Source: Ophthalmolycus amberensis (Eukaryota; Chordata; Actinopteri; Perciformes; Zoarcidae). From it: a stretch of 64,000 nucleotides of DNA. The stretch is from positions 754,001 to 818,000 of the forward strand of contig JAFEUB010000798.1 in assembly GCA_024529925.1 (NCBI GenBank), read 5' to 3'. Both the position numbers and the translations under genes were made by a program. The notes below the pieces were generated by a model. The model had not been told where the DNA came from and made no database searches. It saw only the letters and a list, made by a program, of their open reading frames with translations. Within the stretch, counting starts at the first letter, position 1. The number at the start of each line of letters is the position of its first letter. This document shows positions 31,077-41,551 of the stretch, one piece after another.

Positions 31077-34000
31077 ATGACGAACGAGGGAATAGAAGGC
31101 ACGGAGAGGTTCATGAGCCCGGGCAGCGGCAGAGGCCTGCGGGCGGTGAGGCACTTCCATGTGGGTGAGATGGTGTTCGCCTGTCCTTCCTACTCCTACG
31201 TGTTAACGGTGAATGAGAGGGCAGCGCACTGCGAGCACTGCTTCAGCAGGTAACATCCCACCTCTCTGAAACAGCTGACACACACACACACAACAAAACA
31301 CCAGATGTGGCAGTTAACCTATCTCCAGGCTGGTGGGTTTCATTGTTTAAGCAGAGTTTAAAACCGAACAAAGGGAGCGACGTGTCCAGTTGAACGCTGG
31401 CTAACCTCCTCACGAGCTAGGTTAGCACGTGAACCTCGACACAGACCTTTAAATGGGTCAGTGCGGTTGAGACGGCTCACCTGACTGACACTGCAGCATG
31501 GCTTTGTTGCACTACAGAGTCAAACACCTGCTTTCCTGTAGTCTCACCGATGAGTCTATTAATATGCTAGCACACAGTCTTTAATAAGCTACTCATAATC
31601 ACAGGCAGAAGAAGTATTCAGATCTTTACTACCACAGTGTAGACATACTCTGTTACAAGTATTGCGTTTAAAATTACACTCAAGTAAAAGGATACAAATA
31701 CAAGCATCATAATAAAAGTATTCATGCAGAATGACCCATTTCAGAATCATATGTTAATGAATTATGAGTGATGCATTCATGTCTAAAAATAGGTGGATCT
31801 GATTTAAAGTAGTCTGTCCACTGCTGTATGTCTTAACTTTTATATTAACATATTATTTGTTTGGGTTATATTTTGTATTAAGAATCAGAATCTGCAATGC
31901 AGCGAGTGATTTAAGTTCTCTATTTAATGTAATGTAGTACAAGTAAAACATTTCCCTCTGAATTGGAGTGAAGTAGAAGTATAAAGTAGCATTACAATGG
32001 AAGTACTCAATCACAAATACCTTCAATTTGTGCTTAAATACTTGAGTAAATGTACTTGGTTACATCACACCCCTGATCACAGGTACTGTGCTCATTAAAA
32101 GGAGCACTTTCATTGACACATGCCTGCTACCCACGCTGCTGTTCAGGTTTTAGAGCAGTAAAAGGTTAGGGGGCTAATTATAGTTCTCCATGAGTCCCAA
32201 GAGAGGAGGAGCCAAGAGATGAGAAGGCCAGGGGTGCATGTGTGTGTGTATTGGGTGGAGGACGCGTGTACATTTGCTCATGTTCGGTCAGAAACACGCT
32301 GTCTTTGTGTGTTACTGTTCTTTAATCAGACTATTCTTTGACTGGAAATGTTTATAGAAATAGCTAGGAATGTAATGTGAAAGTCTTCTTCTGATGCATA
32401 TGGAGTGGTTATGAATGAAATTAAAGTTTAATAAGTAAACTAATGAGCTTCTGTTGGTGTTTGAGTTTATGTTTTGTGCATGTGTGCGTCCAACCCTCTG
32501 TCACAGGACTGGAACAAACCTGAACGTCTGTCTCATTCACCATCAGTTTAACTAAAATATATACCTAGCATCTAAACACAGCGGGACAAGAGTAATGCCA
32601 GTAAAAAGGTTAGATGTAGTCCCACGTCAATCAACTGAAAGGCATCAGGTGAAGAAGTCTACACATGAAGACGTGCAGCCTGTTATTTCATGTAGATGAA
32701 TACCAGTGAATCCTACCGACTGAATGTTACACCGGTCCACTTATCTCAGCGGTAATGGAGGAACGTGTTGTGTGTCTTCACGTCATTACAGGAGAGAAGA
32801 CCTTTTCAAGTGTGGCAAATGTAAGCAGGCCTACTACTGCAATGTTGACTGTCAGGTAAGAGTCTGTCCTGCACTTTCATGGAGGGCGTGTGTAGTTATT
32901 GCGTGTGATTATGTGCCATTTGATCTCCTGGTATTTGCAAATTGAAGGACAAAGAGAGACCAAGCCGATGAGTATTTTTAGAAATTTACCAATTTAGCAG
33001 ATGACTTATTTTTTGGTGTCACATGTGAGTCTTTTGTGTGCATCCATGCGTGTAGCGACGTGTGTGTTAGAGAGACAGATAGAGATAGTCTGGGGTACAA
33101 GGAGCAATAATTTATGGATGATTCGCTTTGTGACGATACAATCATTTATCATCCATTGTGTTCATTGAATTCTCTCCTTCTCACATTGTTGCTTTTTGTC
33201 ATGTATTGTCCTGTTGAATGGGATGACTTGCTGTAATACCGGAGGGTTTACAAACTTGTGTGTGTGTGTGTGTACACAGAGAGGCGATTGGCCCATGCAT
33301 AAACTGGAGTGTGTAGCTATGTGTGCCTACGGGGAGAACTGGTGTCCATCAGAGACTGTCAGACTGGTGGGTCGAATCATCATGAAACAGGTGAATGTTC
33401 CAACATGTCGTGTGAGAATGTGACAGAAACACAATGTTTGATACATTTAAAACAAACTTTAAAGAAGATAAAGAGTCAAATAATGTAAGTGGCTGCCCTG
33501 ATGATAAGGTTCATTTTATGAGCTGGACCATATTTTATGCAAAGAACCAGCTGCAATGTGAACGTGTTGCTCCTGAAGCCTGAGCTGCTGTCATCCCTTT
33601 GTGCTCAGCAGCTGCTGTACCGTTATAGCATCTTAATGACTCCTTAATTGGCCTGAAAGTCTTTAACAAAACCATTTGGTTTAATAAGGTAAACATTGAG
33701 AAAGGAAACTTTGGTTATTTAGTGTTTTATTTTCATGATTTAGCGTTTTTTGACTGAAATGACTCTCGTGTTGCAGAGAGTCACAACAGAGCGCACCCCC
33801 TCAGAGAGGCTGCTGCTGCTCAAAGAGTTTGAAGCCCGTAAGTAGATCTGTGTGCGTGTATGTTTAGTTACATGTGTGTGCATTTTTAGTTACACTGTGT
33901 GTGAGTGTGTGATTTTTCTGTGTCTCTGCCGTTATAGCAGAGTCTATTAATATCCTCTCTGTAGCCTCCAGTCCTGATTCTGTCTCTTTTTATTCACAAA

Positions 34001-37000
34001 GTCTGCCGAGCTCTGGGATTTAAATCCCCAGATTCTGGATGCTGTAATTTCATGTTCTCTACCCTCCTTTTAAAAACTGCTGCCATTGTGCCCTTGGGCA
34101 AGGCACGCAACCCTCTTCTCTGGGACTGTGGTTGTACTGAGAAAGCTCTAAGTGTTCCAAATACTTTGTCAGCAAGGAGGCTAAACACTGTCCAATTTTA
34201 GATTCATATGTATTGCATTCTCATGCTCTGAGTTGATTAAAGAGTGTATTCGTCAAAACACACTAAAACCAGTCTGCTCCATGTAGGTACCCACAAACTC
34301 TTTTCTCTGATCCATTTAGTATTACTATTTAGCCTGAGCTGTTGTTGCAGCCTCAGATGTGTCATCAGAGGATTGTCACAAAATTAACCTTCACACGTGT
34401 GTGTGTGTGTGTGTGTGTGTTGTGTGTGTGTGAGAGACACACGATGACACATGGCTTATAGCAGTGGTATACTCTACACCTGCTGCTCACACTGAATGGT
34501 TCTTTTATGAAGCAACAACAACAAAACACATGCTGATTTAATTCTGGATGAATAACTTTATGGTTTATCTCTCTTTATTGGATACCTGTGCCAGTGTTTC
34601 TTTTTTCACTTGGCTCGTCCTAGTTTTCCCTTCAGTAATCCCTCTTTTCTCTGAAATAGAAGCACCACCTCAAACACAAACTAAAAGTCTGATTTCCAGC
34701 TAGTGGCTCAATAAAGCTCCAATGTTCATCACAACTCTTTCTCTCTCGCTCTCTGTCCCTTTTTTGTCTTTCTTTCTTTCCATCCTGTGTATTTATTGTC
34801 TCTTATTCTTTTAATGTCCGTCTCTGATTGACTTATCCAGATTTAGATAAGATGGACAGTGAGAAGGACGAGATGAACCAGGCGGACATAGCAGCGCTGC
34901 ACCACTTCTACTCCAGACACATCAGTGACCTCCCTGATGAACAGGCTCTCACTGAGCTCTTTGCGCAGGTAAAGCTGGATATAACACATCCTCCCCACCT
35001 ACAAATCCAAAAGATGTAGACACACAGTGTGCAAATACCTTTTTGCTGAACGCATGCTTGTGTTCATACATCCTTTAATCTTCTTCCAGGATCCTTTGAA
35101 ACCAGGATCTGTATCACACAAACACACTGCTTCTGTCTGTTTAGCTCTGCAGCGGTTAGCTCTTTAATTTGAACCTGTCTGTCAGTGCTGCTTCTCCAAC
35201 CTACACCAACAGCCTCATCTCACAGCTACATTTAATCTCCACTACCGGATTTCCTCCTCCTCCTCAGTGGGGGGGGGGGGGGGGGGGTTCCAGCACATGT
35301 TAGTGGAGGGCGATACCAGCTGTAGTATCATATTACTCCCCATGCTGGTCTGTGTCTCCACCTGTTTGTTTGTGTCTTCCCTTCCTTCTGACTTGCTCTG
35401 TCTCTCCTTCTTCCTCATGTTTTCTTTTCTTCGTGCCTCCAGGTTAACTGTAATGGTTTCACCATAGAGGACGAAGAGCTCTCCCATCTGGGATCAGCTG
35501 TTTTTCCTGAGTAAGTAGTCCGTGTCGACACGTCACCATCGTTCAGCAGTTTATCCCATTCATCAGGGTTTTTTGCTCTACTGATTAAGTTGGAAATTAT
35601 GTTTGTCAACATGTTCCTCCTCCTTTCCTCTGTCTGTCTCCTTACATGCATACTTCTTCAGTCCTCAGTCTCCTCCTCCGTGCACTTCCTTTCCCTCTCT
35701 CTCACTGTTTAGCGTTTTTTCAATCGGTGTACAGTCTCAACATCATAAAGCTGCTAATGCTTTTAACACAATTCTCTCATTTCCAAATATTTTTTGTAAC
35801 CTTTCGTGACTCTCCTCCTTCCTTTTCTTCCTCCTAGCGTAGCACTGATGAATCACAGCTGCAGTCCTAATGTCATAGTGACCTATAAAGGCACAGTGGC
35901 TGAGGTCAGAGCTGTCCAGGAGATAAACCCCGGAGACGAGGTACGTAATCACTGGACTCATCTAGTAACGAAGATGCTTCTTAGTGAGACCGCATACAAT
36001 CATGAAGAAATACACAGAAGCTTATGACGGTTGTTTTGATTGATGCGTGAGTGTCTTCTTCTCTCTCTGTAGGTCTTTAACAGCTACATAGACCTGCTCT
36101 ATCCAACAGACGACAGGAAAGAGAGGTTGTTAGATTCCTACTTCTTCACATGCCAGTGTACTGAGTGCACCACCAAGTCTAAGGTACTGGTTGGCCTGTC
36201 TCTCTTCAATTTTAAATCACTTCATTATAAAGCATGTGGGTGTCCTTTTTTGCATTGTTGATGTGAGGAATATACAAGAAGAAGTCTCATCTGCATCAGT
36301 CTGTGCTGTCTGTTGGAGAAATACTGCAGGTTCATGCCTTGTTTGTGTCTTCACTGTGTCCTCAACACAACCGAGTATCTTGTGTCGGACATGTTACCGA
36401 ACAACTGTTCCGTTTGTCCTTCCTTTCCATCTCTTTCTAGGACAAAGCTAAAATGGAGATCAGGAAGCTGAGTTCTCCACCAGACCCCGAGGAAATCCGA
36501 ACTATGGTCCATTACGCCAAGACTGTCATCGAGGAGTTCAGGAGAGCCAAACACTTCAAGAATATCCTCTTCCTCTGTTTCTACTTGTATTGTTTCCACT
36601 GTCTCTTGTTTCTATTTCCTCTCAGTTAGTCTTTCTTCATTACGGACAACCTTTCACTCCCCGCCCTCCTCCTGTTTCTCCACAAACGTTTGTGTGATTA
36701 TTCCTTGACTCTCTGGCACCCCCCAGTGAGCTGCTGGAGATATGTGAGCTTAGCCAGGAGAAGATGGGCGCTATATTTGCAGACACCAACGTATACATGC
36801 TGCACATGATGTACCAGGCCATGGGTGTGTGTCTCTACATGCAAGACTGGGACGGAGCTATGAGCTACGGAGAGAAGATCATTCAGCCATACAGGTGAAT
36901 TGATCTGTGCAGCAATTAAAATACAGACATTAATTACAATTGAGCATTGTAAAGAAAGTCAATCAGTTGTAGCAGCACTATTGTCAGACAATCTCAGGAT

Positions 37001-38036
37001 TTTAATTCCTATTTTAGTTTTTTAATCGTTTGCTTTAACTGTTCTTTGCTGCTCAGAATTATTATTTTTCTGTTCTATTGGCTTCATAATTTACGAAATA
37101 CATTACATCTTATTTTCCCATTCTCTGTCCCACCTTCACTCGACAACATGTTGTGTTCCTTCAGTGCACTCTCACTCTGCCACATCTACTATATCATTTA
37201 TATTGTTGCACTTTCCAGCTTGACATATTTTATGCTTTTGTAGCCCCGCAACAAAAGCCATTGTATCATTAATTATAGATTGCATCTCGTTTCCTCTCAC
37301 ATTCACTGTTGTATGACTTGCATTGTTCCCTATAGTGTTCACTACCCAGCCTACTCTCTGAACGTGGCGTCTATGTATCTGAAACTGGGACGTCTGTATC
37401 TGGGGCTGGAGAAGAAGAGACAGGGAGTCAAAGCTCTAAAAAAGGTAAGTTTGCAGACATCTGGCCAGTTAGGATGTTAATAGGTGGCTAAGTGATGGCC
37501 GAACAGACTGTAGGCTCTAAAGAAACAGTAGCAGGAGAGAAGTGAGCTGTAAAAGGCAGCTGCAGTCACAAGTTTAGAGTCGGTTGCTTGATCCACAGAA
37601 CAACTTGATAGCCATTCATTGTCCTGAGCTGGATAAATGTGTTTGGGAAATAACCACATCATACATTTGCAATTTGATAACTCACTTATTTTTACAATAC
37701 ATTTTGTTTCGGGGGCGACCGTGGCTTACTGGGTAGAGAGGGTTGTCCGCCAACCGAAAGGTCACCGGTTCGATCCTCGGCTGCACCGTGTCCTGTGTCG
37801 AAGTGTCCCTGAGCAAGACACTGTACCCCTAACTGCTCCCCTGGCGCCTGTCATTGGCAGCCCATCCCTATATATACAGGGATGGGTCAAATGCAGAGAA
37901 TAATTTCCCCACTGTGGGACTAATAAAGGAATGTTTCTTCTTCTGTCTTCAGGCAGTCGCCATCATGGAGGTGGCTCATGGGAAGGATCACAATTATGTA
38001 GCAGAGGTCAAACGAGAGATTGATGAGCAGAAGTAA
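31077..38036 (+). CDS. smyd2: SET and MYND domain lysine methyltransferase 2
   Basis: S-adenosylmethionine-dependent lysine methyltransferase of histone H3 and non-histone targets (p53, RB1, HSP90 in mammals), cytosolic and nuclear. Coding exons: 31077-31249, 32792-32855, 33280-33390, 33777-33837, 34841-34968, 35443-35510, 35838-35940, 36073-36183, 36441-36561, 36720-36894, 37336-37444, 37953-38036. They give 435 residues against 433 in human. The start matches the family: MTNEG...ERFMSPGSGRGLRA. The MYND zinc finger is residues 52-90 (CEHC, CGKC, YYCNVDCQ, HKLEC); the SET core has NHSC at 207-210 and the catalytic Tyr in SYIDLLYP (241; human Tyr240); the post-SET cysteines are CQCTEC; a TPR-like helical C-terminal lobe follows. 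Intron 9 is AT-AC; all others are GT-AG. Teleosts have two smyd2 copies and I cannot tell which this is; the next gene, cenpf, makes smyd2a a guess only. Confidence 0.97.
31607..32070 (+). mobile_element. Interspersed repeat, AAGTAAAAG / GAGTAAATGTACTT family
   Basis: Starts GAAGTATTCAGATCTTTAC, includes CATGCAGAATGACCCATTTC and GGAGTGAAGTAGAAGTATAA, and ends TACTTGAGTAAATGTACTTG. The whole order is that of one of the commonest percomorph non-autonomous repeats. It fills about 460 bases of smyd2 intron 1. Confidence 0.75.
33257..33272. repeat. (TG)8 microsatellite near the smyd2 exon 3 acceptor
   Basis: TG run followed by TACACAG, the acceptor of smyd2 exon 3 (33280), leaving hardly any pyrimidine tract. 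Confidence 0.9.
34081..34180 (+). mobile_element. tRNA-SINE body fragment
   Basis: GTGCCCTTGGGCAAGGCACG followed by CAACCC matches the tRNA-unrelated body of teleost SINEs (compare GTCCCTGAGCAAGACACTG in the SINE at 37711). It lies in smyd2 intron 4; its 5' part is not recognisable. Confidence 0.5.
34396..34432. repeat. (GT)n microsatellite
   Basis: GT run with a single TT interruption in smyd2 intron 4. Confidence 0.93.
35269..35287. repeat. Poly(G)19 tract
   Basis: A run of 19 G flanked by TCCTCCTCCTCA in smyd2 intron 5. It could form quadruplex or triplex structures, and its length may be poorly determined in assemblies. Confidence 0.95.
36562..36719 (+). other. smyd2: U12-type AT-AC intron (smyd2 intron 9, 158 bp)
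   Basis: Exon 9 ends AAG|A and the intron begins ATATCCTCTT, matching the U12 donor consensus ATATCCTTT except at one position. The 3' end has TTCCTTGAC (36701-36709), a full match to the U12 branch-site consensus TTCCTTRAC. Its branch A (36708) is 11 bases before the terminal AC at 36718-36719. Splicing here gives HFK-T-PSELLEICELSQ, which matches human HYK-S-PSELLEICELSQ. No GT-AG pair nearby keeps the frame. Confidence 0.93.
37711..37929 (+). mobile_element. tRNA-derived SINE in the last smyd2 intron
   Basis: The head resembles a tRNA: box A-like TGGCTTACTGGG (37722-37733) and box B-like GGTTCGATCC (37767-37776). The body has GTCCCTGAGCAAGACACTG and a 9-bp hairpin (CCCATCCCT and AGGGATGGG). 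The tail ends AATTTCCCCACTGTGGGACT followed by AATAAAGGA, typical of percomorph SINE/LINE 3' tails. It ends only about 23 bases before smyd2 exon 12. Confidence 0.85.
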
Positions 38037-40025
38037 ACGAGGAGCAAAAAGATTAAAGAGGCTTCCCGGAGGAGCACTGGAGTGAAGAGACTCTCTTAGA
38101 ACAACAACAATACACGTCACAACTGCATGCCATGCATCTTATTGCCCTCCGTTTTTCATCACCCACTCTTTTGTTGTAATGCCTCTTTGTAGGCAGAGTT
38201 TCTTTTTCCATGTCTACATATTGAGGCTGAGGAAGACCACGTTTTGTACCTGTAGCAGACCGGACCAGACCGGGAGATATGAGCAGACAAATTAGGATTA
38301 CAATTTTCTTTGGAATGTGGGGGGAAAAAAGGACCGGAATACTTTCTGTGTGCTGAAGCTCATGAAACTGTGATTCAAAAAATGATCACATTAGTGGAAA
38401 AAAGAGACTTCTTAAAATCGGTCTTTTAAAAGAAACAAAGCTTCTATTTGACGGCTACGTAAAATCCATTTTCTGATGTAAAATGTTCAGTTTTTCTTTT
38501 CTTGTGAATTAATTCACTGTAGACCCATCAACAGGCCATGTTTGCATCATCACGTATGTCTTTGTAAGCAGTTTTAGCTGCACCGCAGAGCAGTTGTTTA
38601 ATGAGTTGGACCTCTGTACAAACTGGAGGCATGAAGGGCATTACTACTTTCTCCCCAGCCAATGCCTTTTCATTCTAGCAAACAGAGTTTCTGGTTTCAT
38701 TCATTTTTGTTTAAACTGATAAAAATGTGACTGACCATGCATCAGGTGCTCTGTAGCAACGGAGAAGAGAATGCAAAGAACTATTCCTTAATGAATACTC
38801 TGTTGTTTGATCAGCTTGTCTTACAGTTTGTTTGCTTGTTTTAAAGAACCAAGAAACGTGATGCATGTTTATGTTGTGCATATGAGGCTTGTTGACCAAA
38901 GAGCCCTCGGGTTTGACTGACAGGGAACCAGCTATAATTCTCTATTCAGTGTATCCTGAAACAGGGGTGCTGATCTGAGGCCAGGGTGACTACTGAAGAC
39001 ATTGGTACTGTGACCTGACTGCTGATCCGGGATCAGAGCCCCTATGCTCTCAGGAGAAAGGCTCAACACTGTAGCGTTTGGTGCCTTTTCTCCAGAGATG
39101 CATTATTCTTCCTTTTGTGATTTCTCAGTAGCATTGTGAATCCAGATAGTCGTTACCCTGGCAATGAAATCACTTAAGCAGAATATGAACATGCAGTATA
39201 ACCTGGTAGGATTGTCTTTTACATGCAGGTGAAAACACTTTCAATTTTATAATCAACAAGAATGAATGCACCATATCACCATCTTCCTCTAATCTCTGCT
39301 TCAGTGCCACCATCATTTATGCACAGTTTTACTTTCTGTTTAAACCATAATATATAGCAAATTGTACCAACATTGCAACTTTTTAAGGAAGAGTTATCTT
39401 CAGCAGGAACGGGTACTCCAAATACATGAATCCTGTTGAGATCCAGGTTGGTCAGAGATTCTGGAAGAGTTGGCTCTGTGTATTGATTAAAAGACCACAA
39501 TCCAAAACCATGAGGAGGCGCAGTCACAGGTCGTGAAACTGAAGTTTTCTTCTTGCAGTTGGTTTGACTCATAACACAGAAATCTAAGACTAAGCATGCA
39601 GTGTGTGTAAAAAGTTGAGGCAATGTCAAGATCATCACCTGGGTCTTATTTAAGGGTTCTTGTTGCACTCACGTTTTGTACATTATTTGTGATAAAATGA
39701 TGTCAACATCGCAACCCTGGAAGACATTGTTAACCACCAGAGAAACTACAGTCACACATCTAATCTTAAGTCTTTTTAATGCCTGTATAGCTTCTCCCTC
39801 TTGTTTACTATGGATGCAGTTTTATGCACCACATTAATGTGGGTTACTGATGAACAATATACAACCAGATGAAAGGCCAAGCATATTTTTTGTAGTTTTT
39901 TTTCAGAGCTGTTACTTAATCAGGCATGAATTCTTTTGGAATGCACAACTATAATCTGAGCCTCTGGTTATTTCTGTACCATGTCAGTGGAACTAAATAA
40001 AAGGCAGCATCGCACTTGCTTTCAT
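38037..40025 (+). other. smyd2: smyd2 3' untranslated region
   Basis: Non-coding sequence after the TAA stop (38034-38036), running to the first canonical poly(A) signal at 39996. No open frame with recognisable homology. Confidence 0.7.
39996..40001 (+). terminator. smyd2: smyd2 poly(A) signal (AATAAA)
   Basis: Canonical hexamer about 1.96 kb after the stop codon; cleavage is expected about 15-30 bases downstream. Confidence 0.65.
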
Positions 40026-40029
40026 AAAT

Positions 40030-40560
40030 ATACTTATTTTATTTAACCATGAAGTCTCCTTTCTGGCCACTGTGCTGTAAATGGTCCTGAACCACCACTA
40101 TGTGAGTTATCTGACTATTTTATTCCTTCAAGTATCCTATTGAGTCAGCCCTGACAGGTGTGCTCTGTTTAAGTCTAAATTGCAGAGGTGAACACCAGAG
40201 CTTCAGTGAATTTAGTCAATAGACCTCACCTCCTCCTACCCCTATACCAATTAATTAAATCATATAGCTTATATAAGACAGATTTACTATATCATCTTAC
40301 AAGGCAGACCATCTTGTGATGTAATTAAAAAATAGCAATTTCATTCGCCAGCTGTGGAAATCTTATATTATATCTTATAAATGTTTAAGTTCCAATGTGA
40401 AATACAGAATCACACGTGGCCCACGAGCTAGTCTTGTCTTCCCAGCCTAACATTTGTCTAACTGTGAACTAATCGGTCCTTGTACTAGAAAAGCTACGAG
40501 TAGGATAGGAGGACTAGTAGGATGTCTGTCTGTGGAGGATGAGTACTTACAAAGTCACAC
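40030..40560. other. smyd2-cenpf intergenic spacer
   Basis: About 530 bases of AT-rich sequence between the smyd2 poly(A) site and the cenpf promoter elements. Nothing recognisable was seen. There is no room for ptpn14, which I recall between these two genes in human. Confidence 0.6.
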
Positions 40561-40746
40561 CACACGAGGGCCTCGAGACTACCACAAATCAACCAATCGG
40601 GTGCGTCGTATGACTGACGTCAAATGAAGTAGCCAATAGGCATGGAGCTGAGGGGATTGCGGTTTGCTCCGGTGGAGTTTGAATTTTCAACGAGAAAAAA
40701 AAAGCCAAAACAGTTTGTATGTGATAGAAGCATCATCGCGCCAAAA
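40561..40746 (+). promoter_or_regulatory. cenpf: cenpf cell-cycle promoter and non-coding exon 1
   Basis: In order: CCAAT box 40593-40597 (AACCAATCGG), full CRE TGACGTCA 40615-40622, second CCAAT box 40633-40637 (AGCCAATAGG), CHR element TTTGAA 40678-40683, and E2F-like GCGCCAAAA 40738-40746, the last abutting a GTAAGT splice donor. Paired CCAAT boxes upstream of a CHR is the known arrangement of NF-Y plus DREAM/MuvB-controlled G2/M genes, and human CENPF is such a target. The start site probably lies just after the CHR; exon 1 then ends at 40746. Confidence 0.7.
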
Positions 40747-40839
40747 GTAAGTCCAGCTATCTTGAATCTTAACACGTTGTCATTTCACAACGCATGTAAA
40801 CTCTGGCCGTTAACTGGTCGATTTTTGCTGGAAATAAAA

Positions 40840-41300
40840 AAATTAACGTTTTGCTAAAACCACGTTCAGCGCAGCTAACGTGGTTTTGCTAAAACCACGT
40901 TCAGCGCAGCTAACGTTAAGTCCAACAGAGACAGTTACCGCTAACGTAACGTTAACGTTTAAGCTTCTCTTCAAATTAACGCTTAATTCATTAACGTTAG
41001 GTAATGTGAGACGTATGTTTATCTGGCGTTAACGTTACTGAGACGTACGTCTATCCGGTGGTATCAACATTAGTTAACCACGGGTAACTGTAACGTAGCT
41101 AACGCTAACTAACGTCAATATTAGCTAACTTCACAATGCCCCCACGTTGACCAACTAACGTTTACGTTAAGTTAGCTAGTTTACGTTACCGTCTCCTTAC
41201 AAATGAGGTGAAATGGATGCAAAGTCTTACAGACGTGTTGTTGTTAACGTTAATTTATTAGCTAACTTTAACGCTTATGTGTAACAATAACGTTACGTAG
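40840..41300. repeat. AACGTTA-rich cluster in cenpf intron 1
   Basis: Many copies of TAACGTTA, GTTAACGTT, AACGTTAG and GCTAACG(T) in both orientations within about 460 bases. The motif is self-complementary, so the region is rich in short palindromes and CpG-containing octamers. Copies continue thinly to about 41440. Confidence 0.85.
40849..40915 (+). repeat. Tandem duplication, 32-bp unit with 35-bp period
   Basis: The 32-bp unit beginning TTTTGCTAAAACCACGTTCA and ending GCGCAGCTAACG occurs at 40849-40880 and again, identical, at 40884-40915, in cenpf intron 1. Confidence 0.93.
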
Positions 41301-41551
41301 TTCATTGTATTTGGTATCAGAACCAACGCAAAAGTACAACGTGACGTACTTCTGAACCTTCCGTGTCCAGTGTTCATTGTTGTGCTCTTGTTAGGATAAA
41401 AACATGTGTTGTCATCATATGGTAGCATTGACGTTAACGTCACTTACAGGTCATCATATTGTCATAAATAAAGTTGTTCAGTCAGTTTGCATATTGGTAT
41501 TGTTTGCCCCCTCTCAAATATATGGATATGTGTTTAGTCCGTTTATCGACC

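Noticed and set aside
37711..37790. tRNA-like sequence with box A- and box B-like motifs
   Set aside because: It lacks a full tRNA fold and a clear anticodon arm and runs on into a SINE body and tail, so it is a SINE head and not a tRNA gene.
40642..40857. Open frame beginning ATGGAGCTG in the cenpf promoter region
   Set aside because: It crosses the GTAAGT donor of exon 1 and resembles nothing known. If transcription starts upstream of it, it could only be a short upstream ORF.
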